This document shows positions 16,065 through 24,883 of a stretch of 64,000 bases of DNA, in pieces. The notes under the pieces were generated by a model. It saw only the letters and a program-made list of their open reading frames with translations, searched no databases and was not told where the DNA came from. Position 1 is the first letter of the stretch. Every line of letters starts with the position of its first letter. Both the position numbers and the translations under genes were made by a program. The stretch is from contig NZ_CYUD01000001.1 in assembly GCF_001458295.1 (NCBI RefSeq), forward strand, positions 372,001-436,000, given 5' to 3'. Source of the DNA: Ruegeria denitrificans (GTDB taxonomy: Bacteria > Pseudomonadota > Alphaproteobacteria > Rhodobacterales > Rhodobacteraceae).

Positions 16065-17837
16065 TCAAAGCGGCCAGAAGACAAGGATGGCGGGAATGGA
16101 AACCGCAACGATGAGGATTTCCAGCGGCAGCCCCATACGCCAGTAATCCCCGAACCGATAGCCTCCGGGGCCCAGTACCAGCGTGTTGTTCTTATGCCCG
16201 ATCGGGGTCAGGAACGCGGCAGAGGCCGCCACGGCGACCGTCATCAGGAACGGGTCGGGCGAGACTTCAAGTGTACGTGCCATCTGAATGCCCACGGGGG
16301 CCGCCACGATCGCCGTGGCGGTGTTGTTCAGTACATCCGACAAGGTCATCGTGACCACCATCAACACCGTCAGAATGGCCCAAGCAGGCAGCCCGTCGGT
16401 AAGTTGCACCAGCGCGTTGGCGATCAATTCGGTGCCACCCGATGTCTCTAACGCACTGCCCAGCGGGATCATCGAACCCAGCAACACAACGACCGGCCAT
16501 TCGATATGGTTATAGAGATCGGCAATCGGCATGATCTTGGTCAGCACATAGGCGACGACGACAAACCCCAGCGCAATCGGCAGGTAAATCAGCCCGACAC
16601 TTGCGGCCAGTACCGCAGCGACAAACAGCCCGATGGCCAGCCAGGCCTTATCATTGGCAGTGACGTTCAGGCCGCGCGCGGCCAGCGGCAGGCAGCCCAG
16701 CCATTCGGTCACGTCAGCACTGCGGTCGCGAGGGCAGAGCAAAAGCAGGATATCTCCCGCCTCCACTTCGGTCTTGCGGACCTGTTCGGTGATGCGGCGA
16801 CCCTGGCGCGAGATGCCCATCAGCACAGTGCTTTGGCGCCAGGCCAGTCCCAGCCCCTGCGCAGTGCGCCCGGCGATGCGGGCGCTTTCGGTGGCAACGA
16901 CCTCGATTACTTCCAGACCGTCGCCCTCGGCGGTCAGCAATTCCTGCCGCCGCGTGTCCGAAAAATCGAGGTTCAGCGCCGCGCGGAATTCATCCAGCGC
17001 CTCGGGGCGGGCCTCAAGCACCAGCGCGTCGCCCGGTTTCAGGGTGGCATGAGCCGACCGTCCATAGCGTCTCTTGCCGTCACGGATCAGTCCAAGGATG
17101 GCGACGTCGGATTTCTCGGCGGCCTCGTATAATTCGCTGACCCTTTTGCCGATATGGGCCGATTCCGGTGGGATGGTCAGTTCAGCGATATATTCGGCCA
17201 GCGCCTCGGACGTTTCCTCTTGCGGGCCACGGTTCGGTATCAGCCGCCAGCCTATCAGCGATACGAATGCCAGCCCGGCAATCGCCGCCAGCCCACCGAC
17301 AGGGGCGAAATCGAACATCCGGAACGGCTCGCCCAGTGTTTCGGCGCGGATCGAGGCGATGATGATATTTGGCGGCGTCCCAATCAGGGTCGCCATGCCG
17401 CCCAGAATGGTGGCAAAGCTCAGCGGCATCAGGGTCAGACCCACCGACCGCCCCGCCTTGCGCGCAGTCTGGATATCGACCGGCATCAGCAGTGCCAGCG
17501 CGGCCACGTTGTTCATGAAAGCCGACAAGACCGCGCCGATCCCACCCATAAGTGCGATATGCGCACCAAGCCCGCGCGAGGCATCTACCAAGGTGCGTGT
17601 GATCAGAAACACCGCCCCGGACCGAACCAAACCGGCTGAGACGACCAGAACCAACGCTACAATAATAGTCGCCGGATGCCCGAACCCCGCAAAGGCGTTG
17701 TCTACCGGTACGACACCCAGCATGACCCCGATCATCAACGCGGAAAATGCTACAAGATCATAGCGAAAGCGCCCCCAAAGCAGCATTCCGAACACAGTGG
17801 CGAAAAGGGCAAAAAGAATAATCTGGTCTGTCGTCAT
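16065..17837 (-). CDS. SLC13 family permease with RCK_C domains (second copy)
   Basis: A 590-residue anion carrier with the same architecture as the protein at 10085-11863. It has a membrane half with NNVAALALLMPV and GTPPNIIIASIRAE, a cytosolic insert with two TrkA_C modules (around residues 215-380), then a second membrane half with LNNTATAIVAAPVGI and LTPIGHKNNTLVLGPGGYRF. The C-termini of the two copies can be aligned by eye, both ending in WPL, but the bodies are clearly diverged. Sulfate or dicarboxylate transport is the family expectation; the substrate is unknown. Confidence 0.86.
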   Translation of the reverse strand: MTTDQIILFALFATVFGMLLWGRFRYDLVAFSALMIGVMLGVVPVDNAFAGFGHPATIIVALVLVVSAGLVRSGAVFLITRTLVDASRGLGAHIALMGGIGAVLSAFMNNVAALALLMPVDIQTARKAGRSVGLTLMPLSFATILGGMATLIGTPPNIIIASIRAETLGEPFRMFDFAPVGGLAAIAGLAFVSLIGWRLIPNRGPQEETSEALAEYIAELTIPPESAHIGKRVSELYEAAEKSDVAILGLIRDGKRRYGRSAHATLKPGDALVLEARPEALDEFRAALNLDFSDTRRQELLTAEGDGLEVIEVVATESARIAGRTAQGLGLAWRQSTVLMGISRQGRRITEQVRKTEVEAGDILLLLCPRDRSADVTEWLGCLPLAARGLNVTANDKAWLAIGLFVAAVLAASVGLIYLPIALGFVVVAYVLTKIMPIADLYNHIEWPVVVLLGSMIPLGSALETSGGTELIANALVQLTDGLPAWAILTVLMVVTMTLSDVLNNTATAIVAAPVGIQMARTLEVSPDPFLMTVAVAASAAFLTPIGHKNNTLVLGPGGYRFGDYWRMGLPLEILIVAVSIPAILVFWPL

Positions 17838-17947
17838 GCTGTCACCATACCCGCAAGGGGGCGTCTCGCAAGCCGCTCTCTTGATCCCATGCCCTGCAAA
17901 CGTCTATATGAGCGCCGAACACGCAATTTCTATCACGAGGACGCACC

Positions 17948-18688
17948 ATGGCAGGCCACTCCAAATGGGCTAACATCCAGCACCGCAAGGGACGTCAGGA
18001 CGCCGCGCGGTCCAAGCTGTTTTCCAAACTGTCGAAAGAAATCACCGTCGCCGCCAAGATGGGCGACCCCGATCCCGATAAGAACCCCCGCCTGCGTCTG
18101 GCGGTGAAAGAGGCAAAGTCGAACTCGGTTCCAAAGGACGTGATCGACCGGGCGATCAAGAAATCGCAGGCGGGCGACGGCGACGATTACGAAGAAATCC
18201 GGTACGAGGGCTATGGCCCCAACGGTGTGGCCGTGATCGTTGAGGCGATGACCGACAACCGCAACCGGACGGCGTCGACTGTACGTTCAACCTTTTCCAA
18301 AAACGGCGGCAATCTGGGTGAGACCGGCTCAGTCGGGTTCATGTTCGAACGCAAGGGCGAGGTCGTCTATCCGGCAACCGTAGGCGATGCCGACGCGCTG
18401 TTTGAAGCGGCGATCGAAGCGGGTGCGGAAGACGTCGAAAGCTCGGAAGACGGTCACATCATCTGGTGCGCCGATACCGACCTGAACGAGGTGTCGGGTG
18501 CGCTTGAAGCTGCGCTGGGCGAATCCGACACAACCAAGTTGGTCTGGAAACCCACCACCACGACCGAGCTGGGGCTGGAAGACATGCAAAAGCTGATGAA
18601 GCTGGTCGATGCGCTGGAGGATGACGACGACGTCCAGCGCGTTACCACCAACTTCGAAGCGACGGACGAGGTCATGGCGCAGCTCTGA
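17948..18688 (+). CDS. YebC/PmpR family protein
   Basis: A 246-residue protein starting [20 protein letters not shown], the invariant YebC N-terminus, with the three-domain length expected. Members have been described as DNA-binding regulators (PmpR) and more recently as ribosome-associated factors that help translate proline-rich stretches. ATG with an upstream CACGAGGACGC segment. A strong intrinsic terminator follows at 18714, so the gene is a single-gene unit or the end of one. In many genomes yebC precedes ruvC; here it does not. Confidence 0.93.
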   Translation: MAGHSKWANIQHRKGRQDAARSKLFSKLSKEITVAAKMGDPDPDKNPRLRLAVKEAKSNSVPKDVIDRAIKKSQAGDGDDYEEIRYEGYGPNGVAVIVEAMTDNRNRTASTVRSTFSKNGGNLGETGSVGFMFERKGEVVYPATVGDADALFEAAIEAGAEDVESSEDGHIIWCADTDLNEVSGALEAALGESDTTKLVWKPTTTTELGLEDMQKLMKLVDALEDDDDVQRVTTNFEATDEVMAQL

Positions 18689-18713
18689 TCTGATCGAAAA
18701 CTGTTAGATATTA

Positions 18714-18738
18714 AACCCGGTCTCTGACCGGGTTTTTT
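18714..18738 (+). terminator. intrinsic terminator after yebC
   Basis: AACCCGGT and ACCGGGTT form a perfect 8-base-pair stem around a CTCTG loop, followed at once by a run of T (six in total counting the two in the stem). It lies 26 bases after the yebC stop. Confidence 0.88.
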
Positions 18739-18833
18739 GCTTTACAGGAACTGGGTTCTTGGCCGGTTGGCCTGAACCCGTTAGGCTTGATCCGAACATG
18801 TGTGCCCGCCCAGCATATAATCTGACTGAGAGA

Positions 18834-20108
18834 ATGACGGACAATTCACCCGGTACGCCGAAACGGAACATCCCGGTTCTGACTGGGCAAAGCATCCTGT
18901 CTCAGGTCGCTTGGACCCTTGGCAGCCCTTCCATCGTCCTGCCGTTTCTGGCGGTGTCGCTGGAATTGCCCATGTTCATCGCAGGCGCGCTGGTCTCTAT
19001 CCGCATGTTAGGCAGCATGATTTCCGATATCTTCCTGGCGCAGCCGATCTCGGCGCGACAGCAGAAGAAACGCGGAATAGCCCTGACCGAGGTCGGGGTC
19101 GGAGCATGCCTTGTCATGGCGGTTTTGGTGGCCGCGACCGGATATGTCCCCGCAATTGCTCTGGCCTTTGTTGCGGCGTTCTTCGTGATCGGCTTGATCG
19201 AAGAGATTCAGTCGCTGATGTTTACTGATTTGATCGGCGATCAGGTGCAATCCAAATCGCGGATGATCATGCACTATCTTCAACTTGGTATTGGAGGGTT
19301 GGGGGCCATCGGATTGGTAGTTTTGGTGCATGAGATCACAAAGGAAAACCCGCCTTTTTCCCGACATTCCGCTGTGATCGCGGTATCGGTAGCTTTCTTT
19401 GTTCTGTCTGGACTTACCATTTTGGCAATCTCGGAAATCGGGCGCGAGGCCGACGTTAGGGATGCGCCGCAACAGAAAGCCAAGCGGAAGTTTTCGGATA
19501 ACTTCACTGATATTGTCGCCATGTTTGAACAGGCCTGGTTCCGCCGGTATCTGGTGATGCGGTTGCCCTTGGTTGTGGTGTCCCTGTCCGTGCCGTTCTT
19601 TGCCCTGATCGCAGCCGAGGCGCATCATGCTTCGGCCAAGGGGCTGACGGCCATGATCATCTCGTCAGCGTCGGGATATCTGGTCTCGGCCCCGTTGTGG
19701 CAGCTGGTGAACATGAAATCTCATCGTGCCGTTATGGTGACCGGAAACCTGATGGTGTCCGTGACTGGTGCCACGCTTGTGACGGTGCATTTCCTGGGCG
19801 TCGATCACGCTGTGCACCTGCACGCTATCGCGCTGTTCATCGTGACTGTGGCAGTAACGGGCATAAGCGGTGCGCGGAAATTGTACTATCTTGATGTGGC
19901 CCCCAAGGATCAGCGCGTAAAAGGGGCGGCGGCGATCAAAAGCATTTGCCGGATTACGGCGGTGATCCTGTCGGCGGCCCTGGCCGGTGTCGCGCATATG
20001 CATGAGGTCGCATGGGCGATTGTGTTCATCGCTCTGGTCAGCCTGTTCGCTGCCGTCACCTGTTACCGCGTGGTTCTGCCCAACGCTGAAAAGGCCGCGG
20101 CGGCGTGA
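18834..20108 (+). CDS. MFS transporter
   Basis: A carrier of about 424 residues with about twelve hydrophobic segments in two halves separated by a charged central loop (READVRDAPQQKAKRKFSDN). No substrate-specific motif was recognised. Possible starts are ATG 18834 (MTDNSPGTPK, with a short purine-rich GAGAG upstream), ATG 18798 and a TTG further up; I prefer 18834 because the hydrophobic core follows it directly. It ends 12 bases before the stop of the convergent ArgP-like gene. Confidence 0.8.
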   Translation: MTDNSPGTPKRNIPVLTGQSILSQVAWTLGSPSIVLPFLAVSLELPMFIAGALVSIRMLGSMISDIFLAQPISARQQKKRGIALTEVGVGACLVMAVLVAATGYVPAIALAFVAAFFVIGLIEEIQSLMFTDLIGDQVQSKSRMIMHYLQLGIGGLGAIGLVVLVHEITKENPPFSRHSAVIAVSVAFFVLSGLTILAISEIGREADVRDAPQQKAKRKFSDNFTDIVAMFEQAWFRRYLVMRLPLVVVSLSVPFFALIAAEAHHASAKGLTAMIISSASGYLVSAPLWQLVNMKSHRAVMVTGNLMVSVTGATLVTVHFLGVDHAVHLHAIALFIVTVAVTGISGARKLYYLDVAPKDQRVKGAAAIKSICRITAVILSAALAGVAHMHEVAWAIVFIALVSLFAAVTCYRVVLPNAEKAAAA

Positions 20109-20120
20109 CGTGGCTCATTA

Positions 20121-21008
20121 TTACTGCGGCGGAAGAAGCATTTCTGCTGCAGTTCGCCGGATTGCGTGGGTCAACGGGGCAAGTGCGGGCGAAAGAACGC
20201 GGCCCACCTGCCAGGTCAGAGACACGTCGAGGGGAGCGTCGGGCAACAGCGGAGATAGTCGCCCATCCTTTAACGCTTGCTGCGCCAGTGCGATCGGGTT
20301 CATACCCCAACCCATTCCCGCAATGGCCGCATCCACAAATCCTTGTGGGGACGGCAGATAATGAGAGGGCGGAGAAATTCGGCGCCCCATTTGTTCGATG
20401 ATCCATGTGCGCTGCAGGCCGTCCTTGCGATTGAAAGTCAGGCAAGGGGCAAGGGCCAGCGAGCGTTCGTTCACACCCTCCGCGAACCACCGCTGCATGA
20501 AGGCGGGGCTGGCCGTCGCGATGTAACGCAGTACACCCAGAGCATAAGTATCGCAGCCCGAAACCAACTGACCGCCAACAGTGATGGCGGCGCTGACCTC
20601 GCCGCGACGCAGCCACTCTGCCGAGTGATCCTGATCATCCACTACCAGATCAAACAGCAGCCCATCCACCTGTGCCATGGCGTCGATGAACCAAGCGGCC
20701 AAAACGTCGGCTGGCACGGCGACACGGACGCGGGCCGGGCCTGTGCCTTGATCCAGGGTCAGTTCGCGGGTCAGCTTTGCCTCAAGCAGCCCGATATCCT
20801 CGGCATGTTGGGCGATGCGCAGTCCCGCCGGCGTTCCGGTGCAAGGCGGTCCGCGATTAATCAACGCCGCGCCCACACGATCCTCCAGCGCCTTGATCCG
20901 CTGAGAAATGGCCGAGGGCGTCACCGAAAGTTCAGCTGCAGCTGCATCAAAGCTGCCATGCCGCAGGATCGACGATAAAGCCGACAGGTGATTGGGATCC
21001 AGTAGCAT
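20121..21008 (-). CDS. LysR-type regulator, ArgP/IciA-like
   Basis: A 295-residue LysR protein. The HTH occupies about residues 3-60 (HLSALSSILRHGSFDAAAAE, then SVTPSAISQRIKALEDRVGA). The C-terminal part matches the ArgP/LysG branch that senses lysine and arginine. It is transcribed away from an ArgO/LysE-type exporter with only 86 bases between starts. This is the classic ArgP-ArgO arrangement in which the regulator activates amino-acid export when basic amino acids accumulate. The name argP is by analogy. Confidence 0.87.
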   Translation of the reverse strand: MLLDPNHLSALSSILRHGSFDAAAAELSVTPSAISQRIKALEDRVGAALINRGPPCTGTPAGLRIAQHAEDIGLLEAKLTRELTLDQGTGPARVRVAVPADVLAAWFIDAMAQVDGLLFDLVVDDQDHSAEWLRRGEVSAAITVGGQLVSGCDTYALGVLRYIATASPAFMQRWFAEGVNERSLALAPCLTFNRKDGLQRTWIIEQMGRRISPPSHYLPSPQGFVDAAIAGMGWGMNPIALAQQALKDGRLSPLLPDAPLDVSLTWQVGRVLSPALAPLTHAIRRTAAEMLLPPQ

Positions 21009-21094
21009 TAGCCATACTTAACTGAGGTCAACATCTTTAATTTGATAGGTCGTGCAAATACTCGTAGTCAATGCCTCAGACTACAGGAGGTTTC

Positions 21095-21694
21095 ATGTCT
21101 ACATCCCTGATCGCCGGTTTTGCCCTGGGCTTTAGCCTGATCCTGGCCATTGGTGCGCAGAACGCATTTGTTCTGCGTCAGGGTCTGCGGCGCGAGCATG
21201 TGTTCCCTTTGGTCCTGACCTGCGCGGTGTCGGACGCCATCCTGATCGCTGCGGGTGTCGCAGGATTCGGTGCGCTGGCTGCGGCGGCGCCATGGTTTGA
21301 AACCGTCATGCGGTACGGAGGAGCGATCTTTCTGACCTGGTACGGGCTACGCAGTCTGCAGTCCGCGTGGCAGGGCGGGGCAGCGATGGACGTGTCCAAA
21401 GGTCAGCGCGCCAGCCTGCGGTCGGTGTTGCTGACCGTGCTGGCCTTTACCTGGCTAAATCCGCATGTCTATCTGGATACGGTTGTTTTGATCGGGTCGA
21501 TCTCGGCCCAGTATGATGACCGTTTGGCCTTTGCCAGTGGCGCGATGCTGTCCAGCTTCGTATTCTTTTTTTCGCTCGGCTATGGATCTCGGGTGCTGTC
21601 CCCGATCTTCGCCCGGCCGCGCGCTTGGCAGATTCTGGATGTGGTTATCGGCATCGTCATGCTGGGTATCGCACTAAAACTTGTTGTCATGTGA
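21095..21694 (+). CDS. LysE/ArgO family basic amino acid exporter
   Basis: A 199-residue inner-membrane exporter with about six helices. The family motif GAQNAFVLRQGLRREH is at residues about 18-33, and TWLNPHVYLDTVVLIGS in the second half contains the Asn-Pro helix break. It exports L-arginine or L-lysine driven by the proton gradient. The ATG at 21095 follows a textbook AGGAGG by four bases. A six-base-pair inverted repeat GTAGTC/GACTAC (21064-21084) sits just before that ribosome site. Confidence 0.9.
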   Translation: MSTSLIAGFALGFSLILAIGAQNAFVLRQGLRREHVFPLVLTCAVSDAILIAAGVAGFGALAAAAPWFETVMRYGGAIFLTWYGLRSLQSAWQGGAAMDVSKGQRASLRSVLLTVLAFTWLNPHVYLDTVVLIGSISAQYDDRLAFASGAMLSSFVFFFSLGYGSRVLSPIFARPRAWQILDVVIGIVMLGIALKLVVM

Positions 21695-21734
21695 AGGGTT
21701 GTGCCTGCGCTGATTTCAGTGTTCAGGTTTCGAC

Positions 21735-22643
21735 ATGACAACCTCTGCCGTCTCATACCGACCCCTTGCGGGCATGTTCTGGATGTTCGCTGCCGGGCTA
21801 TCGTTTGTGGTGATGACGGCCCTGGTCAAATCGCTGGGCACAACCATGAGCCCGATCCAGGCAGCCTTCATACGTTATGCTTTGGGGCTGGTGTTTCTGT
21901 TGCCAGCGTTGCGGTCGATCCTGTCGACCCATCTGACGAGCCGGCATCTGACGCTGTTCGGGCTGCGTGGAATCATACACGCCTTCGCGGTAATGCTGTG
22001 GTTTTACGCGATGACCCAGATCCCTTTGGCGGAGGTCACGGCGATGAACTACATGACTCCGGTCTATGTCACATTGGGAGCTGCGCTGTTTTTGGGTGAG
22101 CCGCTGGCCTTTCGCCGGATCGCAGCAATTCTGGTAGCGCTGGTCGGCGTGGCGATTATCCTGCGCCCCGGAATCCGAGAGGTGTCGACCGGCCACTTGG
22201 CCATGCTGGGTACGGCGCTGATGCTGAGCGGATCTTACCTGCTGGCCAAATTGTTGGTGCGCGATATACCGCCCTCTGTCGTGGTGGCGCATCTGTCGAT
22301 CTGGGTAACGCTAGCGTTGATCCCCTTTGCCATTGCCGTTTGGCAAACTCCCACCCTGCGTGACATATGGGTGTTGTTTCTGGTCGCCTGCTTTGCCACC
22401 GCAGGGCACTATTTTATGACGTTGGCGTTGCAGGCAGCCCCGGTGGCGGTCACGCAGCCAGTGACCTTCTTGCAATTGATCTGGGCCACGCTGCTAGGCG
22501 CGCTGGTTTTTCACGAAAGTGTTGACATCTGGGTTGTAGCCGGGGGTACGCTGATCCTGTCCGCCGTCAGCTTTATCGCCTGGCGCGAAGCGGTTCTGAA
22601 CCGCAGCAGCTTGACCACACCGAGCATAGCCCCAAAACTCTAG
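21735..22643 (+). CDS. DMT family transporter with two EamA repeats
   Basis: A 302-residue protein with about ten membrane helices in two EamA repeats (first about 10-140, second about 150-285). Typical features are the inner repeat ends LFLGEPLAFRRIAAILVALVG and LVFHESVDIWVVAGGTLIL. Family members export metabolites, often amino acids or purines; the substrate cannot be read from sequence. It starts 40 bases after the ArgO-like exporter on the same strand and could share its transcript. Followed by the bet cluster with its own operator. Confidence 0.86.
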   Translation: MTTSAVSYRPLAGMFWMFAAGLSFVVMTALVKSLGTTMSPIQAAFIRYALGLVFLLPALRSILSTHLTSRHLTLFGLRGIIHAFAVMLWFYAMTQIPLAEVTAMNYMTPVYVTLGAALFLGEPLAFRRIAAILVALVGVAIILRPGIREVSTGHLAMLGTALMLSGSYLLAKLLVRDIPPSVVVAHLSIWVTLALIPFAIAVWQTPTLRDIWVLFLVACFATAGHYFMTLALQAAPVAVTQPVTFLQLIWATLLGALVFHESVDIWVVAGGTLILSAVSFIAWREAVLNRSSLTTPSIAPKL

Positions 22644-22666
22644 CGGGTTTTAGCGTGCGAAAATGG

Positions 22667-22688
22667 TTATTGATTGACGAGTCAATAA
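22667..22688. promoter_or_regulatory. putative BetI operator upstream of betI
   Basis: Two overlapping perfect inverted repeats: TTATTGA-N8-TCAATAA (22667-22688) and ATTGAC-GA-GTCAAT (22673-22686). It is 46 bases before betI. The TTGA/TCAA content and position resemble the BetI box known from enterobacteria, at which choline relieves repression. This is autoregulation by inference. Confidence 0.6.
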
Positions 22689-22705
22689 AAACACCGTAGC
22701 GTTTT

Positions 22706-22722
22706 CCCTACCAATCGTAGGG
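22706..22722 (+). promoter_or_regulatory. small leader hairpin before betI ribosome site
   Basis: CCCTAC-CAATC-GTAGGG forms a six-base-pair stem ending at the GGAGGGG ribosome binding site of betI. The stem may shape translation of the repressor; it is too short to call a riboswitch. Confidence 0.3.
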
Positions 22723-22733
22723 AGGGGATAGCT

Positions 22734-23306
22734 ATGCCGAAACTCGGAATGGAGCCGATCCGCCGAGACGCGATCGTCAGGGCGACGATTGCCGAGCTTG
22801 GGTCGAAGAAATCCCTTGATGTGACCGTCAGCCAGATTGCCAAACGGGCCGGAATGTCCAGCGCCCTGGCGCATCACTATTTTGGTGGTAAGGATCAGAT
22901 CTTTCTGGCCGCGATGCGGCGCATCCTGTCCGATTTCGGTGCCGAAGCACGCAGTGAACTAAAGGCCGCAGCGCCGCAGGAGCGGGCGCAGGCGATCATT
23001 CGGGCCAGTTTTGCGCCCTCGTGTTTTACGCCTGACGTTATCGCGGCGTGGATGACATTTTATGTTCTGGCCCAGACGAACGATGACGCGCTGCGCTTGT
23101 GGCAGATCTATCAGGCTCGCGTCCGATCCAATCTGATTTATGCCCTTCGCCCGCTGGTAAGTGATCCGGTCGAGACGGCCGAGAACATGATCGCTCTGAT
23201 CGATGGGTTGTATATCCGCGCCGCACTGAGCGCGCCGAAAAAGCCGCAATTGGCCGTGAACCACGCATTGCGTGTCCTGAATATTCTGCTCGAGGCTGAA
23301 AAATGA
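22734..23306 (+). CDS. betI: transcriptional repressor BetI
   Basis: A 190-residue TetR-family repressor. The HTH lies in residues about 9-55 with SQIAKRAGMSSALAHHYFGG as the recognition part, a sequence close to BetI proteins generally. The C-terminal region (FTPDVIAAWMTFYVLAQTND) matches the choline-sensing domain. It should repress the bet genes in the absence of choline. GGAGGGG precedes the ATG by six bases. The stop overlaps the betC start by four bases (ATGA), so all three bet genes are probably one transcript. Confidence 0.92.
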   Translation: MPKLGMEPIRRDAIVRATIAELGSKKSLDVTVSQIAKRAGMSSALAHHYFGGKDQIFLAAMRRILSDFGAEARSELKAAAPQERAQAIIRASFAPSCFTPDVIAAWMTFYVLAQTNDDALRLWQIYQARVRSNLIYALRPLVSDPVETAENMIALIDGLYIRAALSAPKKPQLAVNHALRVLNILLEAEK

Positions 23307-24811
23307 CAAAACCGAACATTCTGATCCTGATGGTGGATCAGCTCAACGGGACCCTCTTTCCGGACGGTCCCGCAGGCTGGTTGCATGCACCAAACCTGAA
23401 GAAACTGGCGGAACGGTCGACGCGGTTCGCCAACGCCTATACGGCCTCGCCGCTCTGCGCGCCAGGGCGGGCCAGCTTTATGTCCGGCCAGTTGCCGTCG
23501 CGCACAGGTGTCTATGACAACGCGGCTGAGTTCCGCAGCGACATTCCCACCTACGCGCACCATCTGCGCCGTGCGGGCTATTACACCTGCCTGTCCGGCA
23601 AGATGCATTTCGTCGGCCCTGATCAGTTGCACGGATTCGAGGATCGCCTGACCACCGACATCTATCCGGCCGATTTCGGTTGGACGCCCGATTATCGTAA
23701 ACCGGGCGAGCGGATTGACTGGTGGTATCACAACATGGGCTCGGTGACGGGCGCGGGTGTGGCCGAGATTTCCAACCAGATGGAATACGACGACGAGGTC
23801 GCCTATAACGCAAAGACCAAGCTGTATGATCTGGCCCGCGGTAAGGATGACCGCCCGTGGTGCGTAACCGTCAGCTTTACCCACCCGCATGACCCCTATG
23901 TTGCACGCCGCAAGTATTGGGACCTATACGAAGATTGCGAGCACCTGCTGCCCGAAGTCTCGGACCTTGGTTATGACAACCAGGACCCGCATTCCAAACG
24001 GATTTTCGACGCCAATGACTGGCGCAGCTTCGACATAACCGAAGAGGATATCCGCAAATCCCGCCGCGCCTATTTTGCCAATATTTCGTATCTGGACGAC
24101 AAGATAGGCGAGATTCTTGAAGTGCTGGAAAGTACACGGCAAGAGGCGATCATCCTCTTTGTCTCGGATCACGGCGATATGCTGGGTGAGCGTGGATTGT
24201 GGTTCAAGATGACCTTCTTCGAGGGCTCGTCCCGTGTTCCGCTGATGATTTCGGACCCTGATCTGCCTGCGGGCCGGATCGACACGCCGGTTTCGACAAT
24301 CGACGTGACGCCGACATTGGGCGCTTTGGCGGGCGTTGACATGGCCGAGATCGAACCGTGGACCGATGGGGAAGACCTTGTGCCGCTGGCCAAGGGCGGC
24401 GAGCGCACCGCGCCCGTTGCGATGGAATACGCGGCCGAGGCGTCTTACGCGCCGCTGGTCTCACTGCGCTATGGCAAGTGGAAATACAACCGCTGCGCGC
24501 TGGACCCGGACCAGCTGTTCGATCTTGATGCTGACCCGCACGAACAGACCAACCTGGCCGAAGACCGAGCGCATGCTGGAACGCTGGAATCGCTGCGCGC
24601 CAAGTCCGAAGCTCGTTGGGATCTGGATCAGTTCGACGCAGATATCCGCGCCAGTCAGGCCCGCCGCTGGGTGGTGTACGAGGCGCTGCGGCAGGGTGGG
24701 TATTACCCTTGGGATTACCAGCCGCTGCAGAAGGCATCGGAACGCTACATGCGCAATCACATGGATCTGAACGTCGTCGAGGAAAACGCACGTTTTCCTC
24801 GTGGCGAATAG
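23303..24811 (+). CDS. betC: choline-sulfatase
   Basis: A 502-residue type I sulfatase that hydrolyses choline-O-sulfate to choline and sulfate. The active-site segment PLCAPGRASFMSGQLPSRTG places the Cys converted to formylglycine at residue 52 (C-A-P-G-R). Metal ligands are in LMVDQLNG (about 10-17) and FVSDHGDMLGERG. The last 50 residues (WVVYEALRQGGYYPWDYQP) are the choline-sulfatase-specific C-terminal extension. Translationally coupled to betI. It feeds choline to BetA and on to glycine betaine as osmoprotectant or carbon source. Confidence 0.93.
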   Translation: MTKPNILILMVDQLNGTLFPDGPAGWLHAPNLKKLAERSTRFANAYTASPLCAPGRASFMSGQLPSRTGVYDNAAEFRSDIPTYAHHLRRAGYYTCLSGKMHFVGPDQLHGFEDRLTTDIYPADFGWTPDYRKPGERIDWWYHNMGSVTGAGVAEISNQMEYDDEVAYNAKTKLYDLARGKDDRPWCVTVSFTHPHDPYVARRKYWDLYEDCEHLLPEVSDLGYDNQDPHSKRIFDANDWRSFDITEEDIRKSRRAYFANISYLDDKIGEILEVLESTRQEAIILFVSDHGDMLGERGLWFKMTFFEGSSRVPLMISDPDLPAGRIDTPVSTIDVTPTLGALAGVDMAEIEPWTDGEDLVPLAKGGERTAPVAMEYAAEASYAPLVSLRYGKWKYNRCALDPDQLFDLDADPHEQTNLAEDRAHAGTLESLRAKSEARWDLDQFDADIRASQARRWVVYEALRQGGYYPWDYQPLQKASERYMRNHMDLNVVEENARFPRGE

Positions 24812-24834
24812 ACTTATCAACCTAATCGAAGACA

Positions 24835-24868
24835 CCCCGCCGAAAATTCGCAACATGGTTCGGCGGGG
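24835..24868 (+). repeat. intercistronic stem-loop between betC and betA
   Basis: CCCCGCCGAA and TTCGGCGGGG make a perfect 10-base-pair stem with a 14-base loop. No T-run follows, so it is more likely an mRNA-stabilising or processing hairpin than a terminator. It sits between the betC stop and the betA ribosome site GGAG. Confidence 0.6.
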
Positions 24869-24883
24869 CATGGAGACCTAATA

